Assembly (NCBI GenBank): GCA_016721085.1
Contig: JADKJI010000009.1
Span: 1 to 64,000 of the forward strand
Direction: 5' to 3'
Length of the DNA stretch: 64,000 nucleotides
Source: Chitinophagaceae bacterium
GTDB lineage: Bacteria; Bacteroidota; Bacteroidia; Chitinophagales; Chitinophagaceae
Translations under genes and position numbers: made by a program
Notes under the pieces: model-generated
What the model saw: the letters and a program-made list of their open reading frames with translations, nothing else
Told to the model about the DNA's origin: nothing
The model's database searches: none
In this document: positions 21,387 through 30,730 of the stretch, piece by piece
How positions within the stretch are numbered: the stretch's first letter is position 1
How the letters are laid out: every line of letters begins with the position of its first letter

Positions 21387-23637
21387 TCAGGCCACAGCTT
21401 TTTTACTTTGCTTCCATTCCCAGAATAAACCGCCAGCTACTAGAACAATAGAAAGCAAGCCAATCACTAATGAAATAAGGTCACCAGTTTCCTTAGTTTT
21501 CGGTTCGAACCTGAATTCAATAGCGTGATGGCCCGCTGGAATTGCTAAACCCCTGAAGGTATAATCAACTCTTGCAATTGGAGCTTCTTTCCCATCAATA
21601 AATGCTTTCCAACCATATGGATAGTATATTTCACTGAATACTGCAAATTGGTTAGTGGCAGCATTGCTTTCGTATTTATGATATCGTTATTGTTTTTTAG
21701 TATTCGAATAGCTGCTGTTGAATCGGCTTGTGGCGTTATAGTAATTTTTGATTGTTCTCTCTTGTCAATATAAACTGTGTCCAATGGTTTTATGGAATCA
21801 AGCGCAGTCATCTCTTCCGGAAATAACCGGTATCCTGTTTTATCTGAAGGTCTGCCCTGTTTGGAGTGTATTGTTCCATCAACTCTTCTTCCGATACATA
21901 ATTTTTCGAATTGAGGTAACGCATATCTACTGGTATTAGATCAATCAGTAGTAAAGCACAAAATGCTATGGCTGCATAAAGAGGTGCTATCTTTTTTCTG
22001 GCAGTAAAGTAAATGATAGCGCCTCCTAATAAAATGAAAATAAGGGTACGCAGTAGATCATCTCCATAAAGGTCTTTTCGGTCACTCACTAACCCGCTGA
22101 ACATACTGGTTGCTACTCCGCTGGCTTGTTGAACCATGGGTTCAGTGGGTTGTTGCCCATTACTTAACATCATAGTTAAGTTTTCTCCAATACGTTCTTT
22201 CATTTCCTTATCGTTCGGACTCTTATATTCAGCCGTAAAGAATACAACTACTAAAACAGCCGACAATACAGCAATAGCTATTGAAGCTGGTTTAAGGCGT
22301 TTCCATAATTCTTCTTTTGTCCATTGACCATAAAGTAGTGATTGCAACGCCATAGCTGCCAAAATCGAAAATGTCAACTGTGGAATTACCATGGCAATGG
22401 AAGGTGCCCTGAACTTATTATAATAGGGGAGATGATCAAAAAGAAAATAGTTAATGGTACTGGCATTCGATCCCCAGGCAAGTATCAATCCCATTACAGT
22501 TGCTCCAACAACCCAACCCAGATGCCAATCCCTTACAAGGAATAATCCAATGATGAATAGCATTACTACTATAACGCCAAAATATACAGGACCAGAAGTT
22601 CCCAATGTTTGCGTGCCCCAATAAGCGGATAAGGCACCATAATAGCTTTGAGTTACTTGTTCAGGTAAGCGGGCATCAATCATAGCTTCTACAGCTTTTG
22701 ATTTATCCCCTAATTCTTGAGGGCCACTGCTACCTCCTTTAAAGGCAGGTAAAACAATAGTAAAACTTTCATCGATGCCATAGCTCCAACGGAAGGCATA
22801 ATCTTTATCTAAACCACCCTTGGTAGCATTGTCTTTCGGTTTATTGATTGTTAATTCAGACCTTCCACCCCGCATCGTTTCTTTCGCATACTCATTCAAT
22901 GGCATCAGCATAACAGCATAGGAAGCTACCCCGAAACCAATGGCTGCAATAGAAAGACCGGCTGTTTTCAATAAATGGGTATAGTCTTTTTCTTTTATTG
23001 ATTTTATCAGAAAGGCTAAAGCAGCAACCAAAATGACTAAAAAAGTATAATAAACTATTTGTACGTGGTTCTGGTAAAATAAAAGGGTGCTGAAAGTGAG
23101 TGCTGTTATGAACCCAAGTACATATTTACGTTGGGTAAGCAAAATAAACCCTGCTAACACAGCAGGGGCATATCCCATCGAAGAGAACTTGGTAGTATGT
23201 CCAACCGCTACAAGAATTGCATTATACGAAGCATAGCTATAAGCCAATGCTCCAAAAATGCCGACCCAGGATTTCATCCGGAAAGCCATACAAAGAATAT
23301 AGAAGCATACGCAGCTAAGGAAGAATAAACTCACTGGTGTTGGAAGACCAAATCGGAAAACAAAGTCAAGCCATGCCAGAGTTACATTGTATTTAGATTC
23401 CATGGAAACCTGATAACCCGGCATTCCACTGAACAAGCTATTGGTCCAAAGTGGGAAATGACCTGTTTTCTCCTTGTATTCAAAGGATTGCTGGGCCATT
23501 CCTTTCCAACTCATCACGTCGTGCTGGTTTACAACCATGCTTTTCAGGGCTGGCATACAGTAAATAACCGATACAGCTAAGAAAATGCCTATCGCCAACA
23601 CATGTGGCTGTACTTTCTGCCAGATATTCTTGTTCAT
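21387..23637 (-). CDS. YfhO family membrane protein with internal deletion
   Basis: This is a polytopic membrane protein with about a dozen hydrophobic segments. The N-terminal region VSVIYCMPALKSMVVNQHD and the LPYYNKFRAPS motif are typical of Bacteroidota YfhO proteins, which relate to GT-C glycosyltransferases and in Bacillus act in lipoteichoic-acid glycosylation. The frame breaks at 21808-21820: GYFR is followed directly by EEMTALDS, although family members have roughly 150 residues in between. A second break (one T lost near 21680) separates NNNDIIN from YESNAATNQFAVFSEIYY. The true C-terminus reads GLFWEWKQSKKAVA, ending at 21387. It is divergent from a small membrane gene. Confidence 0.8.
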
Positions 23638-23698
23638 AAAGGAGGTAAATAATTAAAAATGATGGGCAAAATAATGCAATTTTACAGGATACCGGCTT

Positions 23699-23980
23699 AT
23701 GCAGAACCTATTATTTTTTTTCCGCGTCACCTTTATCTGTAATCTGTGCCTGCTATTGTCGGCACTATCCAAATTCTGGACAATTCTGCCAGAGGGGTTT
23801 ATTTCGTCGACAGTCGTTGTACTGGGGGTGGGATTGGCTTTTTTCTTCAATATAGCGGCTAACCTGCTGCTTTTGGTTTTGCTTTTACGGAGAAAAGCTG
23901 CACTAGAAAACTTCCCTAAATGGTTGATTATTGCCAATTTTCTATTCTTGATTCCTGAAGTTTTTTTGCTTTTAAGATAA
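23699..23980 (+). CDS. Small hypothetical membrane protein
   Basis: The 93-residue protein has three predicted membrane helices: residues about 5-25 (FFFRVTFICNLCLLLSAL), 35-63 (VVVLGVGLAFFFNIAANLLL) and 74-92 (WLIIANFLFLIPEVFLLL), with a basic loop RRKAALENFPK between the last two. I recognise no family. The reading frame is intact, and the gene starts about 60 bases from the divergent yfhO start, which supports it being real. A conserved small inner-membrane protein is the most that can be said. Confidence 0.5.
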   Translation: MQNLLFFFRVTFICNLCLLLSALSKFWTILPEGFISSTVVVLGVGLAFFFNIAANLLLLVLLLRRKAALENFPKWLIIANFLFLIPEVFLLLR

Positions 23981-24013
23981 GAAGGGGATCTGTTTCAGCA
24001 ATTTTCCTAATTG

Positions 24014-24535
24014 CTAGCTGAGTTTTTGGTACATGACATAGTCGTCCATGATATATCCGTTTCCAATGGGTATTTTTTCTTCGGAAAGTATTGAGAAACC
24101 TTCTTTTTCATAGAATCCACGAGCCTTGTTAAACTTATTTACATTCAGGCGGAGCTCAGAAGCGCCAGCCTTAATAACCAATTCCCTTACTTTTCCCAAT
24201 AAGGCCTTTCCTAATCCCAAACCTTGGGTGGAAGGTGAAACATACAGTTTCTGTAGTTTGAAAATACCCTCATCCAGCTTATTGTAAGAGGCAAAACCTA
24301 AAGGGTTATCCATATTTTCAATCAGCAGAAATTGGTGGTTGTATTCATCCATTTGTTTGATAATGGCCGCGGAATTGTAGATCAGATGGAGCATGTAATC
24401 AAGCTGTTCCTTTGAAAGAATTTCTTTATAAGCTGTAGGCCAAATCTCATATGCCAAAGTCTGGATAATCAAGATATCATCATGACCAGCCAATCTTATC
24501 CGGATATTCTCTTTCATTAAAATTTGCTTTAGCAT
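24014..24535 (-). CDS. GNAT family N-acetyltransferase
   Basis: The 173-residue protein shows the full GNAT core: IRIRLAGHDDILIIQTLAYE at the N-terminus, FKLQKLYVSPSTQGLGLGKA with the acetyl-CoA pyrophosphate loop (Q/R-x-x-G-x-G/A form), LRLNVNKFNKARGFYEKEGF, and the final DDYVMYQKL. Family members transfer acetyl from acetyl-CoA to an amine; the substrate is not predictable. A second in-frame ATG six codons in (24517, MKENIRIRL) may be the true start. It lies 8 bases after the PrsW-like gene and is likely the last gene of that operon. Confidence 0.8.
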   Translation of the reverse strand: MLKQILMKENIRIRLAGHDDILIIQTLAYEIWPTAYKEILSKEQLDYMLHLIYNSAAIIKQMDEYNHQFLLIENMDNPLGFASYNKLDEGIFKLQKLYVSPSTQGLGLGKALLGKVRELVIKAGASELRLNVNKFNKARGFYEKEGFSILSEEKIPIGNGYIMDDYVMYQKLS

Positions 24536-24543
24536 TCACTCAA

Positions 24544-25224
24544 TTAAGAAACCGTTGGTTTACGTGTTTGTCGGAAATAAAAAAAAGCCCCAGTCAAATA
24601 AATGAGAATTACGGTTCCGAAAAACAGCCCTTTGTAAACAAGTCCTGAATAATCTGGATTTGCTTTGAGTAATAAGGTGAAAATAAACAATCCATGTAAA
24701 GTAACTGGTATAAGCAGCGCTATAGTATTTGTATAGAAACCCTTTGAGGATTTAATGAAATAGGTCATTATGACTGAGAACGATGCATGTGCCAAAACCG
24801 ATAATAACATCAATTGGCTATAACTTGATAAGCCATTCTGATAGGCAATATGTGAATTTTCGAAAGTTGCAAAACCCATTGCCATCAATAAGGCAATAGT
24901 TACAGCTTGTATAGCGCTTTCTGAAGTGGATGGTCGTATAAGATAAAACCTAAGTAATAAGAACTTACTTCCTTCCTCAATAATAGCAATGATAAGGAAA
25001 GAAAAAAACAATTGCTCATTTATAGGTTCTGAAACCAGTTTTAAGATACCCGCCGGATACAATACAGATTGAAAGTATTTTACTGGTATCGCCAAAATTA
25101 AACCCGATAAAAAAGAGATTAATAACATTTTTCTATTTGGCCCAGGAAAATTGTCTTTTAATCCCCAAAACATAATCAGGGCTAAAAATGGGGCCAGCAA
25201 TACAGCTAAGGAAAGTAATACCAT
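24544..25224 (-). CDS. PrsW family intramembrane protease 2
   Basis: The 226-residue integral membrane protein carries the PrsW/CPBP-like catalytic signature: EEGSK at residues 83-87, FATFEN with E122, AHASF with H146 and LHGLF with H177, each in or next to a membrane helix. By family it would be a glutamic-type intramembrane endopeptidase; Bacillus PrsW cleaves an anti-sigma factor. No anti-sigma gene lies nearby. It is a diverged tandem paralogue of the upstream gene, 63 bases away, and lacks the D found after the last histidine in that copy. Confidence 0.8.
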   Translation of the reverse strand: MVLLSLAVLLAPFLALIMFWGLKDNFPGPNRKMLLISFLSGLILAIPVKYFQSVLYPAGILKLVSEPINEQLFFSFLIIAIIEEGSKFLLLRFYLIRPSTSESAIQAVTIALLMAMGFATFENSHIAYQNGLSSYSQLMLLSVLAHASFSVIMTYFIKSSKGFYTNTIALLIPVTLHGLFIFTLLLKANPDYSGLVYKGLFFGTVILIYLTGAFFYFRQTRKPTVS

Positions 25225-25287
25225 AAATCAAATGTAGAAAAATGGGTTGAAATTTATGGTCTGTATATTCAGTATGTGATTTTGCTT

Positions 25288-26019
25288 CTAACTGGAACTT
25301 GTATTGTTTGAATTCTCAAAATTTAACCTGGATAAGTTATGATGCAGTTTTATGGATTTAAGAGATATCCTGATGGCAATCCAGTAAGATATCAGTGCAC
25401 CAAGCAACAACAGTCCACCAGATACAAATTTTGTTACTTCAGGGCTTTGCTGTAAGAACAGGAAGAAGTCAAAACTACCATGGAAGAAAGCAGCCAATAA
25501 TAACCCTTTGATAAAATGAGTACCTGCATTATCAGGATCGAATTTAGCAAGACCCACATGATACCCCATCAATACGGCGAAAGATGCATGCGCAGGGACA
25601 GACAAAAACATTCTCAGGAAGGCAGTAGATAGTCCACCTTCCATAACATATCCGATGTTTTCGAGGGTTGCAAAGCCCATACTTACCATTACGGAATAGA
25701 CAATACCATCTAGTGGCTCATTAAATGCTTTTTTTCGATAAGCATAGATCCGCAGCATGAAAAGCTTGCTTCCTTCTTCGCTTAACCCTATTATTCCAAA
25801 AGTATAAATGAAGTAATAGATTAATGATTTACTGGCGAAATAAGCATCAAGCTGCTTTGATAAAGTGAGTTGCAGTATTATTGCAGGCAAGGTGCTTAGC
25901 ACCCCTAAAAAAAATGATATTAGGATGTTTTTTAACGGCTCACGGTCGTACCTGTCCTTTGAATAGAAATATAACATTATGGCAATCCCTGGTGCCAGGG
26001 CTAGGGCTATTAACAGCAT
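25288..26019 (-). CDS. PrsW family intramembrane protease 1
   Basis: This 243-residue polytopic membrane protein opens with LAPGIAIMLYFYSKDRYDRE, as in PrsW proteins. The active-site elements are EEGSK at residues 81-85, FATLEN with E120, PAHASF with H144 and FFHGSFDF with H180 and D184. It is first in a minus-strand run with the second PrsW-like gene and a GNAT gene. Substrate is unknown; site-1-type cleavage of a membrane-bound regulator is the known role of the family. Confidence 0.85.
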   Translation of the reverse strand: MLLIALALAPGIAIMLYFYSKDRYDREPLKNILISFFLGVLSTLPAIILQLTLSKQLDAYFASKSLIYYFIYTFGIIGLSEEGSKLFMLRIYAYRKKAFNEPLDGIVYSVMVSMGFATLENIGYVMEGGLSTAFLRMFLSVPAHASFAVLMGYHVGLAKFDPDNAGTHFIKGLLLAAFFHGSFDFFLFLQQSPEVTKFVSGGLLLLGALISYWIAIRISLKSIKLHHNLSRLNFENSNNTSSS

Positions 26020-26059
26020 ATTCCAAAAATAGAGGAAAATGAAAGAATAATAAAACCGA

Positions 26060-27338
26060 TTACTTGTTTATCACTTTCAGCGTATAGCCTGGTTTTCCAT
26101 CTTGTGGATTAACTCTGATTAAGTAGATTCCTTGTTGAGCATGACGGATAGGTAATAAAACATCCTGTTGTTCACTTGTTATGTTTACGGGTATTGCTTG
26201 AAGTAATTGGCCATCTCTTGTATAAAGGCTTACCATATATAATCCTGCAGAGGAATTGAATCTTATTGGTATGATATTATGGATCGGATTGGGTATAGGT
26301 AATATTTGATTTGCCACTACCATATACTTGCCTTGTATAACTATAAATGAACTTGCCATCGGCATCTACCATCTTTATTTTATAATAAGCAAGTCCTGAA
26401 TATGTTAAGTTATGATTGAAGTGATATTGACTTGATCCAACTGTGTTGCCAATGGCTTTAACCTGAGCTGCAGATTCGAAATTACGACCATCCTTTGAAT
26501 ACATTATTTCAAAGTAAGATGTATTTCTTTCATTAGAACATGTCCAGTTTAATTGTACAGATTCTTTTTGGCATGATGCGGTAAAAGATAATAATGTTAA
26601 TGGTACAATTCCATTTGTTTGCCATATGAATGCCTGACCAGTAGTTGGTTTATTGTTGACAGTATTCACTTCTGCAATAGCAGATACTACTGGAGTAGAT
26701 GAGAGGTCGCTTACTGATACGAAAACACCTGCATTTTTTCCTGCTAAACCCACAGAAGCATTTCCAGTATTTACAGTAAAGCCATTATCCTTGTACAGGA
26801 ATTCGATATTATTGATGGTTTCATATAGTTTAACCTGGAAATTAATGACTCCTTTTTGAGCATTGAAATTCCATTCCATGTTTGTCCATTCAATTGTAAG
26901 AACCCTGTAAGGTGCAACACCTGAAAGTTGGTATTGAATAGCGCCTCCATTACTTACTTCAAGGTCATCCCATAGTGGAGCAATAAGTGGCGCAAGATTA
27001 GTTCCTCCCACTGTAGACAATCCGTTTACATAGCTGTCTGAAGCATTTTCATTGAAGGATATAAAACCGTTAGAGCTTATATAAAGGTTATTGAAAAGGC
27101 TATCATCAAAATGAAATGCGAATCCTATTGGAATGGCAGTAGAAATTTCATCGTCAGCATGTGCTCCAAATACTTGTGTTCCTGCAACAGGAGAATATCC
27201 AGAGTTAGAAGATATGAACGTATAAGTTAAGTATTGAGAGAAGGATCGGCTTGAAAATGACAGCAATAGTATTATTGCCAGTATATATTTTGGTAGGCTT
27301 AACAGAAGGCCGCTGCTGGGTATACCGCGCCGTTTCAT
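26060..27338 (-). CDS. T9SS type A sorting domain-containing secreted protein
   Basis: A signal peptide (LPKYILAIILLLSFSSRSFS) leads into a beta-rich module with DSLFNNLYISSNGFISF and LIAPLWDDLEVSNGGAIQY, a nidogen-like extracellular pattern, then a linker (IVPLTLLSFTASCQKESVQL) that commonly precedes the sorting domain in these proteins. The C-terminal 85 residues (ILPIPNPIHNIIPIRFN ... GIYLIRV ... LKVIN) are a type A sorting signal. One A lost near 26308 splits the gene so that the sorting domain falls in another frame. The protein should be exported by the type IX system. Ligand or role is unknown. Confidence 0.8.
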
Positions 27339-28051
27339 TTTCTAGGTTATTGGATCGCTTCTAAAACGCTATCGAAACTCTGCTATTTCAAGCATTAAAA
27401 GGAAAGGATGGAAACTAAGGGTTTTTGTATAAGTTGGGTAAAGGAAAGTCCGGAAGTCGGAGAGGAAAGTCCGGAAGTCCGGAAGTCGGGAAGACCGGAA
27501 GGAAATACAAGTAGGGAAGTAGGGGAGTTAGGTAGTAGGGAAGTAGAAAATACAAGTAGAGACCGAAAGACCGGAAGACAGAAAGACCGGAAGACCGGAA
27601 GTCTGAAAGAAAATACAGATTCTTGCTGGGAGCGGTGCCCAACCCTGAAGGGGTTGAATCATCGTATCCCCGAGTGCAACTCGGGGGAAAAAGGAAGTAA
27701 TAAAATGTCGGGAAGACCGGAAGTCCGGAAGAGAATACAAGTAGGGAAGTAGGGAAGGAGGGAAGGTTTTAAATCTAATTGAAAAGGAATTTAGCAAAAA
27801 AATAACCGCAAAGCCAAAGAGAAACCCCTCTGCGCCTGCGGTTATTTTTATTTAATAAAGGCTGTATTTATATCCTCCCTACTTGTATTTTTACAAGGCT
27901 GTATTTGATACTTCCCTACTTGTAATGTATTCTCCTTCCCTCCTTCCTACTTCCTAACTTCCCTGTATTTATTTCCTTCCGGTCTTCCCGACTTTCGGAC
28001 TTCCGGACTTTCTCCTCTGACTCTCAAAATTACAAGAACCTCTGACTATCC
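27339..28051. repeat. Composite inverted-repeat element C filling a 0.7-kb gene-free gap
   Basis: No gene is supported in this gap. The left arm (27443-27770) is made of GTCCGGAA/GACCGGAA and GTAGGGAA units with AATACAAGTAGGGAAGTAGGG blocks. The right arm (about 27870-28020) carries the reverse complement (CCCTACTTGTATT, TCCGGTCTTCC, TTCGGACTTCCGGAC). The centre is a hairpin: 27797-27810 pairs with 27837-27850 (AATAACCGCA / TGCGGTTATT). A REP-like double hairpin is inserted in the left arm. Apparent open frames across the gap come from the repeats and are not genes. Confidence 0.8.
27641..27685. repeat. REP-like double stem-loop
   Basis: Two adjacent stem-loops, AACCCTGAAGGGGTT and CCCCGAGTGCAACTCGGGG, are separated by about 11 bases. 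The same pair occurs at 45718-45763 and, degraded, at 47765-47812. The arrangement resembles repetitive extragenic palindromes; no REP-associated transposase gene is present in this window. Confidence 0.7.
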
Positions 28052-29289
28052 TCAACTCATTCTCTTCTTCAAATTCTCATCAATCGCTTCCAGAAACTCT
28101 TCAGTATAGAGATAGTGTTTGCCATGTTCTACTTTATTACCGTGAATACATACGGCAAGGTCTTTAGTCATTTTGCCTGATTCAACGGTTTCAATACAAA
28201 CAGCTTCCAGCGCATTACAGAAGTCAATCAAGGGCTGGTTGCCATCGAGTTTTCCACGGAAAGCCAATCCCCTTGTCCATGCAAAAATGGAAGCTATTGG
28301 ATTTGTTGAAGTTGGTTTGCCTTTTTGATGATCACGATAGTGACGGGTAACTGTACCATGCGCAGCTTCTGCTTCCATAGTCTTACCATCAGGAGTCACC
28401 AACACAGATGTCATTAATCCCAATGATCCAAAACCTTGCGCCACTGTATCCTTTGTACGTCTCCGTCATAGTTCTTACAAGCCCAAACGAATTTTCCATT
28501 CCATTTCAAGGCACTAGCAACCATGTCATCGATAAGGCGATGTTCGTATGTTATACCTGCTGCATCAAAAGCAGTTTTGAATTCCTGCTCAAATATCTCC
28601 TGGAAAATATCCTTGAAACGGCCATCATATTTCTTAAGGATAGTATTCTTAGTACTCAGGTATAAAGGCCATCCTTTTTGTAAAGCCATATTGAAGCAGC
28701 TGCGAGCAAAACCTGCAATACTCTCATCGGTATTGTACATGCTTAAGGCAACACCTGCCCCTTTGTATTTGTAAACTTCGTGCTCAATTACTTGTCCGTC
28801 TTCCCCTTCAAATTTGATAGTCAGTTTTCCCTTTCCTGGTACTACGAAATCTGTAGCCCGGTACTGATCCCCAAAAGCATGGCGACCAACGATTATGGGA
28901 CTATCCCAGGTAGTAACTAATCGGGGGATATTTTTGATTACGATAGGTTCACGGAATACAGTTCCATCAAGGATATTCCTGATGGTGCCATTAGGGCTCT
29001 TCCACATTTGTTTGAGATGGAATTCCTCAACACGTGCTTCATCGGGAGTGATAGTAGCACATTTGATACCCACACCGTATTGTTTTATGGCATTGGCAGA
29101 ATCAATTGTTACCTGGTCATTGGTCTGATCGCGGTACTCAACCCCGAGATCAAAATATTTGATGTCCAATTCAAGGTAAGGGATGATCAGTTTGTCTTTG
29201 ATGAATTTCCAGATTATGCGGGTCATCTCGTCTCCGTCGAGTTCCACAACGGGATTTGCTACTTTGATTTTGCTTGCCATAAAAAACAA
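28052..29289 (-). CDS. icd: NADP-dependent isocitrate dehydrogenase
   Basis: Isocitrate dehydrogenase oxidises isocitrate to 2-oxoglutarate in the TCA cycle. The sequence KVANPVVELDGDEMTRIIW at the N-terminus, WKSPNGTIRNILDGTVFREP and the C-terminal AAHGTVTRHYRDHQKGKPTS identify the eukaryotic-like NADP-dependent form of about 410 residues. One A is missing from an A-run near 28452, so the frame breaks after NYDGDVQ and resumes at KDTVAQGFGSLG. The gene is normally essential to central metabolism, so this indel is most likely a sequence error. A near-consensus Bacteroidota promoter lies 20-50 bases upstream of the ATG. Confidence 0.92.
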
Positions 29290-29309
29290 TTTACATATTT
29301 AATGGATTG

Positions 29310-29340
29310 CAAACCTACCACAATTAAGCCAATACACAAA
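29310..29340 (-). promoter_or_regulatory. Bacteroidota-type promoter of icd
   Basis: On the minus strand TTTG (29340-29337) is followed after 19 bases by TAGGTTTG (29317-29310). This matches the -33 TTTG and -7 TAnnTTTG elements used by the primary sigma factor of Bacteroidota, with usual spacing. It lies 21 bases upstream of the icd start codon. Confidence 0.7.
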
Positions 29341-29509
29341 AGGGAGCGACAAGGGAATTTTGAGGCAAAACAGTGATGTGCAAACCCCTCTGGAAATAAT
29401 CTATTCGGTTCTGGCGGGGCTTCCATTTGTATTATTTATTGCGAATTTTCTTCCTTCTTTTTTTTCTAAAAAACTAGCAGATAAAATTCCAAAAGTTTAC
29501 CTTGCAATT

Positions 29510-30109
29510 ATGTTAAGGGGGTTAAAGGCATATCTGAGCCAATACATTGATTTGTCGGCAGCAGAAGAACTCATGCTGTCTCAATTATTGGAAGTACGCA
29601 CATACGACAAGAAAGCCCGTTTGACCGATATCGGTGAAACGGAGCTATATCTCAATTTCGTATTGAGCGGTATGTTGCGTAAATACTTTTTTAGGGGTAA
29701 AGAGGAAATTATAACGCATATCACTCCAGAAGGAAGTATCCTCGCTTCTGGCACTTCTTTTTTTACAAAACAACCGTCTAAATTTATTGTTGAAGCCATT
29801 GAGCCCACCATTGTTGCCTCACTGAATCATGATAATCTTGAAAAGATATTATCATCTTCACCAAAATGGGAAAGGGCTGGTAGATTGTTGGTGCAGGATT
29901 TTTTTCTGGATAAAGAATATTGGTTGCTTGATAGTATACGTTATACACCGAGGGAACGTTTTCTGCATTTGATGAAAGAAAGACCTGATCTGTTGCAAAG
30001 AGTACCGCAAAAATATCTGGCATCATATCTCAATATTAAACCCGAAACATTTAGCAGATTGAAGCACCTTATGTTATCAAAGAAAAAATCTGTTCCGGCA
30101 AAAAAATAA
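29510..30109 (+). CDS. Crp/Fnr family transcriptional regulator 1
   Basis: A cyclic-nucleotide-binding-like domain (residues about 15-120, LNFVLSGMLRKYFFRGKEE, ITHITPEGSILASGTSFF) is followed by a C-terminal helix-turn-helix (LLQRVPQKYLASYLNIKPET). The frame is open for 50 further codons upstream, but the ATG at 29510 is preferred: it gives 199 residues, the same length as the paralogue next door, and the upstream stretch is a hydrophobic sequence unlike the family. The residues binding cAMP phosphate in E. coli Crp are not evident, so the effector is unknown. It is followed 21 bases later by its paralogue. Confidence 0.78.
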   Translation: MLRGLKAYLSQYIDLSAAEELMLSQLLEVRTYDKKARLTDIGETELYLNFVLSGMLRKYFFRGKEEIITHITPEGSILASGTSFFTKQPSKFIVEAIEPTIVASLNHDNLEKILSSSPKWERAGRLLVQDFFLDKEYWLLDSIRYTPRERFLHLMKERPDLLQRVPQKYLASYLNIKPETFSRLKHLMLSKKKSVPAKK

Positions 30110-30130
30110 TTCCTAACCGATTCTTCAGAA

Positions 30131-30730
30131 ATGAATATAAATAACCTCTCTTTCCAGGATATTGTAGAATATCTTCAACGGTATTTTCCTGTTACAGAAG
30201 AACAGGCTGAAATGATGATGGGCTATTGTGAAATGCGACATTTCGATAAGAAAGTGGTTATCGTTGATGAAGGAGAAGTGGATACCTACCTCAACATGGT
30301 GATGAAAGGACTAGTGAGAAAGTTTGTCAGAAAAGGGAAGAATGAAATTACATTACAGTTAGCAACTGAAGGACATATCATCGATTCTGATATCTCATTC
30401 CTCAAGCAAGAGCCATCACTTGTTGTAGTTGAGACAATTGAACCAACCACTTTGGTTTCCTTAAGCCGAAAGAAAATGGATGAGGCTCTTGAGAAGATGC
30501 CTGGCGCCGATAGAATGGGACGTCAATTATTATTGGCTATGTTTCTAAAGAAAGATGAAAGGCATTACAAGTTACTGCAGCATACTACCCGCGAACGATT
30601 TGTAGAATATGTTCATAACCATCCTCACATGTTACAACGAGTACCTCAAAAGTACCTTGCTTCTTACCTGAACATAAAGCCTGAAACTTTCAGCCGATTA
30701 AAGCATCTTGTAAGAAAAAGTAAGCCTTAA
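30131..30730 (+). CDS. Crp/Fnr family transcriptional regulator 2
   Basis: This 199-residue tandem paralogue of the preceding gene has the cNMP-binding fold (GEVDTYLNMVMKGLVRKFVR, ITLQLATEGHIIDSDISFL) and an almost identical recognition region (LQRVPQKYLASYLNIKPETF then SRLKHL) preserved in both proteins. The nearly identical DNA-reading helix with diverged sensor domains suggests that the two compete for, or jointly control, the same operators. The stop codon overlaps that of the convergent mntH gene (30727-30730). Confidence 0.85.
   Translation: MNINNLSFQDIVEYLQRYFPVTEEQAEMMMGYCEMRHFDKKVVIVDEGEVDTYLNMVMKGLVRKFVRKGKNEITLQLATEGHIIDSDISFLKQEPSLVVVETIEPTTLVSLSRKKMDEALEKMPGADRMGRQLLLAMFLKKDERHYKLLQHTTRERFVEYVHNHPHMLQRVPQKYLASYLNIKPETFSRLKHLVRKSKP

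Noticed and set aside
27408..27797. Overlapping open frames of 75-114 codons in the gap before icd
   Set aside because: Translations are repetitive (GRPEVRK, LPDFPL) and derive from the GTCCGGAA and GTAGGGAA units of element C.
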